Source: Trematomus loennbergii
Lineage: Eukaryota > Chordata > Actinopteri > Perciformes > Nototheniidae
DNA length: 64,000 bases
Reading direction: 5' to 3'
Assembly (NCBI GenBank): GCA_012861695.1
Contig: JAAOOA010000026.1
Location: forward strand, 16,005,937-16,069,936
A program made the translations under genes and the position numbers. Below the pieces are notes generated by a model. That model did no database searches. It was given only the letters and a program-made list of their open reading frames with translations, and was not told the DNA's origin. Below, piece after piece: positions 10,609 to 22,953 of the stretch; the first letter of the stretch is position 1, and every line of letters begins with the position of its first letter.

Positions 10609-12080
10609 GTGACCCTTTTTTTCTTTATATTTGGATCTTTGGGGGCAGAGTCGAGTGTGGAAAAACTGTTTATCCCCCCCCCAGTCCTCCTCTTCACCGT
10701 CCTTCATCGTGGATTCTGTGATAAGATTAAAGAAATGATGTTTACTGCCCCCCCAAACCTTCACCTCGTTGACTGTACTGAGTTTAATGTCACAGCAGCA
10801 TTGCTGATAACCCCAGACAAACATCACTGATGATGGGCTGATATCCTTCAGGTGTCTGCTGATGCCCCGGCAGTTAAACCAGGGTACAGATAAATTCAAT
10901 CGGTGCTGGTACATGCTCATACAGGATTAAATGTTAAAAATATATCCCTCTAAAGGCCCATGCAGAGCCTTAAAACGAATCCATAACATTTCAAAATCAA
11001 TGAAAAGAAAAACACGGAAGATATGGCCCTCACTATACACCCATTTGAAGTTTGTTTACCGCAGAAGGGTGGTGATAAAGTTCTGATGTAGGCTAGATCT
11101 GGGTGTAATACCCAGAGTAAGACCTAATGGTAGAATACATCATCCCACGTTGGTACTTGGGTCTGTAGAAACGCTCACATCAATTTTGGCACGTCTATTT
11201 TTAGATTCAAAGGTTTTATTGTGCACATAAGCAAGCTACAGCGTAGAAATAAAATATGAAATGAAAATAGTATGTCCCGAGCTCCTCCAACAATGCAATA
11301 GTTATATAAGACATAAACAATAAAACACAATTAAAATAATTGGTAAAGAAGTCTATATACACATAAATAATATGATATACTTAATATTGTGCAGTAAGAT
11401 TAAATTAAATACGGTTTATTACAGTGACTGATACTATGTATTTCTTAGGTGCTTTTGGTTAGTTAAAGAACTGAATAAAAGACAATTCAAACATGTATGC
11501 AGCAACAGCTTAAACTGTAAAGTACAGCGCTACATCATCAGCATAGCATCGTATTTAAAAACATATTTTAGACATTTAGAGTAAATAAGAGGTTAAACTT
11601 GCACACTAGAGGCTCATCAGATGTACCGGAGGACTGTGGGAGACCCTTTCAGATCAACTGTGTTCTGATGTGATGTTATTAGCTGACGACAAGACCATCG
11701 TTGTCACAAGCAATGACTAACATTGTCAGTGAAACTTAGAAGCATTTCATTCCCAACAGTCGTCGCTTCAGAGGAGCTTCAGGGAAAGTAGTCGGAAGCT
11801 TTGAGTCGCTCTCCCTCACATGCGAACTGACGCTAAAAATAGCAAAGGAGGTGCACCAACTGCTCATCTTAAGGGAAGTCATGCGCTCCTGCACTCGACA
11901 CCTCGTACTGAAGCAACATCAAACGCTTCCCAACTGCACCGCTGACCCCAAGGCTCCACAGAAGGTACACTTCAAACCTCTCTTCACTTCAGCAATACTC
12001 AGTTCTCCCCTTCATGCCCCGGGACATGAGAACGCTGAATATCCTCTCCTGACAAACATAAACAGCTGAAACAAACACAG
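10609..12080. other. Intergenic sequence with one LINE 3' end
   Basis: No gene was recognised. The only feature I can name is the minus-strand LINE tail at about 11204-11480. ORFs in this stretch (up to 107 codons) show no family resemblance. Confidence 0.6.
11204..11480 (-). mobile_element. LINE 3' end (L2-like), minus strand
   Basis: It begins TTCAAAGGTTTTATTGTGCACAT, the reverse complement of a typical teleost L2 3' terminus (…CAATAAAACCTTTGAA). It shares AAATGAAAATAGTATGTC with 14225-14243, indicating the same family there. Limits are approximate. Confidence 0.5.
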
Positions 12081-12522
12081 TTACACTGGAAAAATGCTGC
12101 TCTAAGTAAATACGTAAAGAGATCTGCCAATATAACAAGTGGAAATCACCTTGGTAGGATTTCTTGAAATAAGATGGGATATAGAGATGAATCAGATTTT
12201 GTTATTAGCTGGGGAAACTTATTTTGAATTATATTGTTCCAGAATCAGGAAATGTTGTGTTTCAGAATAAGCCACAAATGCTCAAAGGTTTTCAGTTTTC
12301 TGATGTAAGTTGGTGATTTTCCAATACTTGTTTCATCTGAGATAAAAACGGAAAAAATATGTTTTCAAGAGTCTTAAAAAGATGCATTGTCTAAAAACAA
12401 TACATGTTATCTCACTACATTGTAACTTATTAAGTTATTTGGTCTTATATCAAGTGTAAAGATATATTCTGACTAGATATTAGACAGAAATACTTTGCAA
12501 GATTTCTAGTTTTTGTAGTGTA
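12081..12522. mobile_element. MITE with TTACACTGGAAAAA / TTTTTGTAGTGTA ends
   Basis: The ends are imperfect inverted repeats (left TTACACTGGAAAAAT; reverse complement of right TACACTACAAAAACT). The AT-rich interior contains AAATAAGATGGGATATA and AACTTATTTTGAA blocks that I recognise from a high-copy teleost repeat. It is non-coding. The superfamily is not assigned. Confidence 0.6.
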
Positions 12523-13860
12523 GCTGGTTTTCTTTTGCCTTCACATTATTGTCCCACTATATTGATTATTATTTTTTTAGTATCATTACTTGGTAAGTTG
12601 GAATTTAATTGTTATGTTATTTAAGTGCATTCAACAGTCAACTGAATTTAATATAGTTCTTGAAATAATTAATAATTTTGCATTGGTAAAATGGTAGACT
12701 TAAATCCCATTTCTACAGTATTGCATTAGGTCTATATTGTCTCCTTATTCCTTACATTATGCCATAATATAGAAGTGTGGAGTGAAAATGTGAAAAGCTG
12801 GTACTTCTTAATATTTGAATGGGACTTAAAAAGGCAAAAAATCAGTCAATAATCCTTGAAATGTAAACCATGACCGCTTTCGGCCACAAATTCCACCACT
12901 TCTTGTTCTCCACTTTAACTGAGCATCTTATAGAACAAAACAAGGTGCAGCAATAATACGTAGTTTCACATTTGCCGGCTCTTTCCCTTTGAACAAGGGT
13001 TGTTTAAGGCCAAGTGAAAAGATTGAATTGATTTCACGCTGTTTTTTACGTAATGGCAGATATTTTCTAGAGACTAGTGAAGTATCAAGTCATTCTGAAA
13101 CTGGCCAAGTCAGAGACCATTCATGCAGAGATGGTTAGTCTCAGATTGAACAAAGAAAACAAAAAAAGCATATGAGGTGGAAGAAACTCACGATAATGCA
13201 CCTGCCTGTAAACCTGTGTGTCCTTGTGAGCTAATTAGCTGCTCATTAATTGTTGAACTGACCCTTTCAGCACAGATAGTGCCATAATTGCTAAAACATG
13301 CTGAGTAAAAAACGAGTCTTATTTTATTTAGATAATTGATTTTCTAATGTGACCCAACTGGATAATAGACCTTATTAACAAACCCTTAAACCTAGAACAG
13401 TGCAGATCTCATCCAGGTGTGTCTCCCTCTTCCCTCCCAAACAAATGAAACTTGAATTGTCCCTCCTGGGCTCCCTTACAGTCAAGATGGAGGCAAAGAT
13501 AGCAAAAACTGGGATTCATTCATCTCTTATCAAGCATTACTTTAATGGATCATTATATTGGGTGATTCATTCATCCACAGATGCTCCTGTTAAAAAAATT
13601 GACTACATTTTGATGGATGTCAGTTTCTGAGCCACAGCAGAGCACCATGTGGCCTTCAACAGATGAGGTAAGGTTTGTTGTTATTCTGACAGCTTTCTGG
13701 AAAATGCATTTTTGCTTAAAAGTAATTTGCTTCTTAAGCAGTTGTTGATCATTCTGTTGAATTGTGAGTCAACACAACCATGAGAGGAGTCATTGAGCAT
13801 TATGTCATAAATGTGTGCAAAATAATATTTGGCAGATGGGTCAAGAGTATTGGAGTATAT
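12523..13860. other. Intergenic, no gene recognised
   Basis: AT-rich unique-looking DNA. At about 13226-13252 there is a dense run of homeodomain-type cores (CTAATTAGCTGCTCATTAAT), which could be a conserved enhancer element but is not tested. Confidence 0.5.
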
Positions 13861-13865
13861 AGATG

Positions 13866-13896
<31 letters not shown>

Positions 13897-13911
13897 GATA
13901 GATAGATGGTG

Positions 13912-13949
<38 letters not shown>

Positions 13950-13962
13950 CAGATATATAGAC

Positions 13963-14002
<40 letters not shown>

Positions 14003-14049
14003 GGATGGATGGATAGATAGATAGATAGATAGATAGACAGATTATAGAC

Positions 14050-14081
<32 letters not shown>

Positions 14082-14117
14082 GGATGGATAGATGGATAGA
14101 TGGATGGATGGATGGAT
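13861..14117. repeat. (GATA)n/(GATG)n tetranucleotide array, about 257 bp
   Basis: TAGA/GATA units with GACA and GATG variants, the GATG units clustering at the right end. It directly abuts a minus-strand LINE 3' end at 14118, so it probably grew from the LINE tail. Confidence 0.97.
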
Positions 14118-14290
14118 ATTTACTTTATGAATTCCATTACAATTATTTTGTTACAGGACCAGTGTGCTCAACATTAAAATACAAATACTTAAAAAGAGGA
14201 AAAGAGTTAACAATTATAAATAAAATGAAAATAGTATGTCAAATATAAACACTATACATTATTCTGGATAATTAAATGTTCTTTAATATG
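14118..14290 (-). mobile_element. LINE 3' end fragment (L2-like), minus strand
   Basis: It starts ATATTTACTTTATGAATTCC, similar to the reversed L2-type 3' terminus, and shares AAATGAAAATAGTATGTC with the copy near 11250. The right limit is uncertain. Confidence 0.45.
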
Positions 14291-15045
14291 GGAGATTACA
14301 CTTATACAGCACCGAATACATTTATCCAAATGCCTGGTGGAGATTTGAATTGGACCCTTCATGTGATTGAGATGAGATTGTATTTGAGCACTGATGTTTT
14401 TTTAATCAAAGACTGATTTAGAGTTCCTTGAATCATTAAATTCAAGCCAGTGTTTTCCACCAGATGTCTTGAAGACATGTTGCTGATTTTGTTCCAGCTA
14501 GATTATCAAAACCCTTTTTAAGAGTTTCAGCAGAGAACATGCAGCAACAGCTTCCTGCTGTGTGGGGTTTAATGTGGCGTCTCTTCTACTCTTTTAAGAC
14601 TTAATGAAGTGTTCTCTGAACACCAGATTCTGTGGAAAGTTTTTTAAAGGAGACACATATTTTGGTTAACTTTATTTTTTAAGATTGTTCTTGCATTATC
14701 ACAAAATGATCAATTTAGCCGACTTGACCAAAGATAATGAATTATACAGAGTTTCTTTTTGTTCTTGGTACAATAAATAGATAAAAAGCATCCATTCTAA
14801 TCTTTAATATTTTGCAGAAAGGAGAAAGAGCTTTAAGAATATCAAAAAAGTCCAAACTAGCAGTACACAAATTGTATTGGATTCCTTCAGAGGTGGGAGA
14901 AGTACTCTACAAAGGTAAACAATGACTGCATTCAAAACGTTACTCAAGTGAAAGTGCAAAAATATTAGCATCAAAATATACTTAAAGTACCAAAATTAAA
15001 AATAGTCATTATGCAGATGGTTCATTTCTGAATAATATATATGAT

Positions 15046-15890
15046 GTCAATCAATCAATGTTTATTTATATAGCCCAATATCACAAATGTTACATTTGTC
15101 TCAGTGGACTTCACAGTTTGTACAGAATATCAGTATGAAAATACGATACCCTCTGTCCTTGGACCCTCACATCGTACAAGGAAAAACTTCCAGAGAAAAA
15201 CCCCACAGTTTAAAGGGGAAAATGGGAGAAACCTCAGGGAGAGCAACAGAGGAGGGATCCCTCTCCCAGGACGGACAGACGTGCAATAGATGCCGTGTGT
15301 AAATCGAAGAGATAACCCATTTACAACATAGGTAGACCAAATGTTTGGAAATGCATGTGTCTATAGTAAGAAGATGAATCCAGGAGGATGTGAACAATCC
15401 TGTGGGAGCCATCAGGGAAGTAGTATGATGAGAGTCAGGCAGGGCCAGTGACAGGTTCAGCCACGACTCGAAGTCCAGGACTCAAATCCAGAACTCAGGA
15501 TAGAGGATCCAGGACACAGGACTCAGGATCAGGATCAGCCACGACTCAGGATCCCAGCGTAGATAGACACCAAAAAGAAATTTGGGGGAAGCTGGGTTAT
15601 TCGGAACATGAGAGTACACAGGTACAGACAGACAGAAGGAAGAAGTAAGGTCCCCCCGACAGTCTAAGCCTATAGCAGCAAAACTAGGGGCTGAATCTAA
15701 TCAGCCCTAACTATAAGCTTTATCAAAAAGGAAGGTCTTAAGCGCACTCTTAAAAACGGATAGGGTGTCTGCCGCCCGAACACAAACTGGAAGCTGATTC
15801 CCCTAATGTGGAGCTTGATAAGAAAAGGCTCTGGCTCCCATTGTACTTTTAAAAACTCTAGGAACAACCAACAACCCTGCATTCTTGGAA
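15046..15890 (-). mobile_element. High-copy teleost retroposon, minus strand, with TTGA-repeat tail
   Basis: On the minus strand it ends CTATATAAATAAACATTGATTGATTGA, a LINE-like 3' end with a short tandem tail (15046-15059). The interior has long blocks that I recognise from a very common fish repeat, including GGGAGAAACCTCAGGGAGAG, AGGAGGGATCCCTCTCCCAG and CAGTCTAAGCCTATAGCAGC. The ORFs inside (66-81 codons) are not genes. The clade is not assigned. Confidence 0.7.
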
Positions 15891-16039
15891 CGCGTTTTGA
15901 TTATAATTATTGATCATTAAAGTGATATCAAAGCTGGTAAAGGTGCAGTTAGTTTTAATGACTTTGTATACTGCAGGGTAGATTGTGAATTTGATCCAGT
16001 AGTAACTAAAGTCTTATTAAGTGTACTATCTGTGTTTCT

Positions 16040-16122
16040 GAATTATTCTGATGCTGCTATGAAACCCACATTTCCCTACGGGGATCAATAAAGGTCCATC
16101 TTATCTTACATTATCTAATCTT
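16040..16122 (+). mobile_element. LINE 3' tail, plus strand
   Basis: CCCTACGGGGATCAATAAAG is followed by an ATCTTATCTTACATTATCTAATCTT tail, typical of an L2/Rex1-like 3' terminus. Heavily 5' truncated. Confidence 0.5.
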
Positions 16123-16322
16123 CTCGTAAGTGTTATATATATATATATGTCAATATTTCACATTATTAATCCAAATCTGCAAACTAACTAAAGGTATAAA
16201 ATACATTTAGTGGATTGAAATAACACTTATCACCTCTGAATTGTAGTGGGGTAGAAGTACAAAGTAGCGAATAATTGAAATACTCAAATAAAGTACACAT
16301 TTTTCAAAATTTAGTACAGTAC

Positions 16323-16711
16323 TTAAAGGTAGGGTAGGTAATTCACTTCAGAAACACTTTTTGTTATATTCCATGGAATGCTCTTAACATCCGATAGCAA
16401 TGAATATATGAAATGCTTTGACAATAATACATTAAAAAATGTCATCTGTGGAAGCCGTGGCGCTGTAAAAAGCACGACCAATCTCTGAGCCGACCCGGGT
16501 CAGATAACTGGATGGCCTACCTGCCTGTCAGCCTTCCATCTCGTGCACAAACTTATCTCGTGCCCTCATTGGTCATGTGCGCATTCGTGTGTGTTGGAGG
16601 AGGGGCTCTGTAAGGAAGTCTGAAGGAAGGGGCAGATTATTTTCGGCTGCGTACTTTCAAATTCTAGCGCACTCGAGCTGGTTTCTCCATTCTTACCCAC
16701 CCTACCTTTAA
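16323..16711 (+). mobile_element. TTAA-flanked MITE, family A, copy 1 (short-TIR form)
   Basis: TTAA is present at 16323-16326 and 16708-16711, with ends TTAAAGGTAGGGTAGGTAA and CACCCTACCTTTAA. The inverted repeat extends only about 15 bp; beyond it the left end reads TTCACTTCAGAAACAC and the right end CTCGAGCTGGTTTCTCC. It interrupts GTACTTAAGTAAATGTAC of the surrounding hAT MITE; removing it with one TTAA restores that sequence, which shows the TTAA was duplicated on insertion. Confidence 0.85.
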
Positions 16712-16733
16712 GTAAATGTACTTTACACCACTG

Positions 16734-18599
<1,866 letters not shown>

Positions 18600-18604
<5 letters not shown>

Positions 18605-19283
18605 GGACATTGAAGCAGCACAGAGCGTGCAGGGCAGTGGGAAAGTGACTCAGGCAAGTAGTTAGAGAGAACATTAGGGCAGGGGAGTGATTTGTTTGTG
18701 CTACGGGACCTGAATGCATCGTAAGTCAACAAGATGTCTGAGGGGAAAGCAGGGGGGAATAAAGGAAGTCTGTCTTGTAGAGGACGGGTTTCATTCCAAA
18801 ATGAAATTGATGTTTATTAAAAATAATAATACTCCATATTCAGTGCTTTATAGCTGCTCATTAAGATGATTAAATACGCTGTTGTTTTATATGGGTAAGT
18901 ATTGAGCTTAAACTGCAAATTCAACTGATTCAACTTAAAAAGTGACATAACAGTGATAGGATGGGACATGATGTTGATCTACCTTATGGTTTCCAGTAAG
19001 TGGCTTTTAGAAATACTGCTGTACGCATGGTTAAGGACTCTAATATATTTGCAGGGGCACTGAAATGGCTTTGACAAATGTGGTCTGACCGCCAACTAGA
19101 GGACCAAATGCACACTGAGTGGGGGGCACCTTGGCCGCAGACCCAGACAGAGACACATTGGTCTAATTAAGACATGTGGCAAGGAGGAAGGGAGCAGACT
19201 GGCAGAACTCCCATTGGTAAACAGAGTCTAGGATAGGACAGATGTAGAGATTTCCCCCGCGACTCAGTCTGTTTGTTTGTCTT
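18600..19283. other. Intergenic, no feature recognised
   Basis: I see nothing nameable here. Confidence 0.5.
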
Positions 19284-19414
19284 CAGTGTTGGGGATTAAC
19301 TAGTTTCATGTAACAATGTTACGTAACTACATTTTAAAATAAATGTAGTCGTAAGCCGTTACAGGTACTAATATGCAATCATATATTACATTTACTAATC
19401 AGAATATTGGTGAT
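19284..19414. repeat. Teleost interspersed repeat of the GTTACATGTAAC type, partial
   Basis: It starts CAGTGTTGGGGATTAACTAG, with a degenerate TAACAATGTTACGTAACTAC block; this resembles a widespread fish MITE whose units read AGTTACATGTAACGGCGTTA. The far end is missing or diverged. Confidence 0.5.
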
Positions 19415-19880
19415 TTCCCCCATAGACTGTATAACAAGCGGTTCTGGTCGATGTGACGTCACACATTGTTTGAAGCCTTGAGTTTGGTATTTTGGTCATA
19501 GCCATCCTGGTTTTTTGACTGACACGTGAGGTTGTAACACACTACAACCAAACTTTGGGTAAGACGTACGTTTTATTAACTAATAATAGACACTGTAAGG
19601 GTTTTAATGGTGAGAACCTGGTGAGTACACAAACTAGACAAAATCCTGGCAGTGACCTGTCAATCAAAATGTAGACTCACGGTAAAGCATTCACTGCTTT
19701 GTTCTCTATTTAAATTGTCGAAATGGGACCATAATCTACAAAATGAACATGATTCTGCATTGTAGAAAAATTGAAACTAGCCATTGAGACGATATACTTG
19801 CAGTATCAGTTCAATGAAGTCATAAATTAAGTGAAAAGTCTTAGCATTTTCTCATAGACTTCAATGCAATCTGATTTGAG
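19415..19880. repeat. Teleost interspersed repeat ('cccatagactgtat' type)
   Basis: It begins CCCCATAGACTGTATAACAA and contains GACCTGTCAATCAAAATGTA and AAATGGGACCATAATCTAC. It ends TCTCATAGACTTCAATGCAA, near-inverted to the start. I recognise these blocks as a common fish repeat. It is non-coding. Confidence 0.6.
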
Positions 19881-20968
19881 GGACTCCTGCATTGGTTCCA
19901 CTTCTCCTATCTACCTACTTAATTACCTTCCCAATAATCCCGTCTTTTCCTCCGTTTACTGCTGGTGAGACCAGGAGTCAGAGACTTCTTTCACATTCCC
20001 ATCTGCTTTGTCACCGCTCTTCTTAATTGGACTACTACGTTATTGTCTGGGACAAAGGTGCCCTCAGTTTTCACATTGAGCAGAGGAGACGATCTGCTTT
20101 AAGGCCCCCTGTCAGACCAAGTTAAAGCGTTTACTGTCCTTAATGTTCCGCATGCATTCAGCCACAGTTCCCTGGATGTTCCTCTATTGTGTGTTGAGAT
20201 AAAAGGGTACTTTTTGAAACAAATTGACCGTTGTCTGCCTCTTTGTTAGTTGAACCATTGACACAGCCAAATGCCAACTCTTTTGGGCTCAAGGAAAAGT
20301 TTAGTCTACAGTGCCTGTGCCTGAGAGATGAATGTTTTAAGATGGATGGACTTGCACAGCTTATGACATTTCATTGCAGTTTTACAGCAGATATGTGTTC
20401 AGAAGGTATTACGATCATACTCTCCTCTGCTCTTCTATTCAGACATGTTGGCATCAACTCACCAATGAGGTTGGACATTGACTGCTTGAGTTTTGGTTTA
20501 ATTCCTCTGCCTGCCACTTTCAGTTTAAAGTTATCTTTGTTTACTTACCTACTCTCTTTTATGTGCAGCCTTGCTTTGTCTCTGTTCTTCATTTTGCTAC
20601 GAGGTAGCAGTTATTTATTGTCTGTTGTATCATGGAAGATTTATAGACAGGAAGATCACATGTTGGTTTTTAACAAGCATGCATACCTGCAACACACTGT
20701 AGCTGTGCTTATAGTGTTACCTTGTGTTCTTCACTGGTTCATTGGTGTGCGTTCAGCTCTGGCGTTAAGGTGTAAATGACTATTGACAGTGTGTGATGGA
20801 CCATGGCTCCAGATAAAGCACCTTATAATAGGTTTTTGGCCTTAACCAGGCACCTGTGCCCACTCCGTCTCCCTCGTTCACTCATCAACCTCCCAGTGTA
20901 AATATAGCCAGTCCTGTGCTGTCATTACGCTTTGGCATTTTATTCATTCCTGTCTGCTACATGCTGCC
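19881..20968 (+). other. Intergenic; longest non-repeat ORF of the window, no support as a gene
   Basis: A 182-codon ORF (20231-20779) lies here. Its product is leucine/serine-rich with two hydrophobic stretches but has no motif I recognise. I saw no promoter or poly(A) arrangement for it. A chance ORF of this length is unsurprising in 64 kb read in six frames. Confidence 0.4.
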
Positions 20969-21281
20969 TTAAAGGTAGGGTAGGTAAGAATGGAGAAACC
21001 AGCTCGAGTGCACTAGAATTTGAAAGTACACAGCTGAAAAAAAATCTGCTCTTCCTTCAGACTTCCTTACAGAGCCCCTCCTCCAACACACACGAACGCA
21101 CACAGCGTCGGCTAAAATAATTGGTCGTGCTTTTTACAGCGCCACGGCTTCCACAGATGAAATGTTTTTATGTATTTATTGTCAAAGCATTTAATGTATT
21201 CATTGCTATCGGGATGTTAAGAGCATTCCATGGAATATAACAAAAAGTGTTTCTGAAGTGAATTACCTACCCCACCTTTAA
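20969..21281 (-). mobile_element. TTAA-flanked MITE, family A, copy 2 (short-TIR form)
   Basis: TTAA lies at 20969-20972 and 21278-21281. It is oriented opposite to copy 1 and has the same asymmetric ends (GAGAAACCAGCTCGAGTGCA on the left; TTTCTGAAGTGAATTACC on the right). An internal deletion removes the central palindrome and GATGGCCTACC block. Confidence 0.85.
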
Positions 21282-21533
21282 TCAGTTATTTCTCCAAGAT
21301 GTTTTGTTGCTATTTTTTGTTATTTGGTCTTTTGGATAACCCTTCTCGATCTCTATTGGTATTATCTCTAGCTGACCAGCAAAAGTCAAGATTAACCTAA
21401 TATTTATTGTTATGTTACCTGTGGTTATTTGCACATTACAAAATTAGAAATTGTTTAAAACCTTTTGTAAAGAAAAAGTATAATATCAGTACATTTCTGA
21501 GAGAGCTAACTTCTATTGTGTTAATGCAAAATG

Positions 21534-21786
21534 TTAAAGGGCTCCTATATTCTTTTCGGGTTTTTCCTTTCCTGTAGATCCGATTTTAGATTAGAAGCAT
21601 TTATTTTCATTATACAAGTACAATGAGAGTGTGTTTATAAAGGTTTGTGTGCATGTAAATGGTCTGCAAAGGGCTAAAATTCCTTTACACCAGAGGGAGT
21701 TTCTCTCCCTCACACTGTAAACATGTCACAGTAAAGGCAAAAAATACAAATATGAACCTGAAAATAAGCATAATATATCCTCTTAA
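21534..21786 (+). mobile_element. TTAA-flanked MITE, family B, short copy
   Basis: TTAA lies at 21534-21537 and 21783-21786. It shares TTTCCTTTCCTGTAG, AATGGTCTGCAAAGG and AATATGAACCTGAAAATAAG with the copy at 2606-4067. It lacks the TGGCGCG element and so acts as its empty-site reference. Its right TTAA is also the left TTAA of the next element. Confidence 0.8.
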
Positions 21787-22953
21787 CCTGTTACGCACCG
21801 CCCCCCCGGTACCGGGCGGATAAACGCGTCATTTGCAGGAAACAACGTCTAAGGAATCTTAATATTTAATAACTATGAATGTTTTATATCCATGTAACGG
21901 GAAGAAACTCAGCTAACTGATCTTTTTAAAAAGAAATTCCAAAAAAAAAACACAATGCCTCATGCCACTCAGCCTCTGAATTAGCCACGAGCGAAAAAAT
22001 GTAACCTAAAACGGCACCTAAACTCACTCATCACTCCCTTATTACTTATCCTAGATGCACAGCCAACCCATCGATTAGCATCTCCTGGAGACACAGAATC
22101 TGTGTAAAAAACCTCAACACTCAGTGATAAACATTTGCGACGCTATAAACGAAAGCGTACATCAGAACATGTGGAGCTAGGTAGCTAGAAACGCTAACAT
22201 GGCTTACCTTGGTCAAAACTGGTCTTCAATGGCATTAAAACGATAAAAAAACGATGCTGCAGTTAATCCATAGGTTAATCCAATGTGTCTGTGTCCTCTT
22301 TGAAATGATTTCTGATAATCCATAAGCAATAAAACTGCTTTTTCGTTTCCAAATGTCAGAGCTAGAGATAGGTCCACTCTGATGCTAAATTACATGCGCG
22401 AAGCCCCCACCTCTTCTCTTCACAACGTGTGTGTGTGGGGGCCCCCTTCGATTCTATTGGCTCTAACGGTCAGAAAGAGGTGTCAACCATCCAAATCGAC
22501 CAAGGGGGGCCAGAGATATGGGAAAAAAAAATTTCACCCAAATCACCTCAGAGGTGGAGTGGTTTTGGCTAAACCTCTCTAAAAAGGTCAAATGTCACTT
22601 GTTTTGCATCAATCTTGATACAGGGTACTTATTATATGTTGTACTTTGGATTCCTAAAGCTTTTAGTCTACTAACCCATCATCCAAGGGTAGTTTTCACT
22701 ATAAGTAAAAAATAATTTTTGGACGGACACTATAATTTACAGTTTTTTACTATGTAAAATCTGAATTTTCTTTAAAATAAAAAACATCTATATTGATTCT
22801 GACACTTCTACATCCAACTCACAGATGTAACCTTGCTTTGATAAAATAAATTATTCATATAACCCTTTTAGAAGTTAAGTTGTAGTCATTTGTTTTGGGC
22901 ATGTCATTTCGAGCCTGAAACATGAAAAACAGGCTTGGTGCTTAACAGGTTAA
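21783..22953. mobile_element. TTAA-flanked element, family D (piggyBac-like ends), 1.17 kb
   Basis: The ends are TTAACCTGTTACGCACC (21783) and, inverted, GGTGCTTAACAGGTTAA (ending 22953), giving about 17 bp of near-perfect TIR including TTAA. CC-starting TIRs next to TTAA are typical of piggyBac; that assignment is inference. The ORFs inside are short and show no transposase motif, so it is non-autonomous. A GGTACC-centred palindrome (CCCGGTACCGGG) lies near the left end. Confidence 0.7.

Larger units (their letters stand above)
14888..16733. mobile_element. hAT-type MITE (CAGAGGTGGGAG / ACACCACTG ends) carrying three younger insertions
   Basis: The left end is CAGAGGTGGGAGAAGTACTC; the reverse complement of the right end is CAGTGGTGTAAAGTACATTT. 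The flanking 8-mers GATTCCTT and GATTATTG share 5 of 8 bases, consistent with an old hAT duplication. Interior remnants (TACTCAAGTGAAAGTGC, TACTCAAATAAAGTAC) are of the common teleost 'AGTAC' type. It was later hit by a LINE (15046-15890), a second LINE tail (about 16040-16122) and a family A MITE (16323-16711). Confidence 0.65.

Noticed and set aside
13861..14117. Possible CRISPR-like array from regularly spaced repeats
   Set aside because: It is a simple tetranucleotide microsatellite without spacers, in a vertebrate genome.
15087..15412. Several overlapping ORFs near 15.1-15.4 kb
   Set aside because: The sequence is a high-copy teleost retroposon; frames are short and conflicting.
20231..20779. 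182-codon ORF, longest outside simple repeats
   Set aside because: No recognisable domain, no splice or poly(A) context, mixed hydrophobic composition. An ORF of this length is within what chance allows over six frames of 64 kb.
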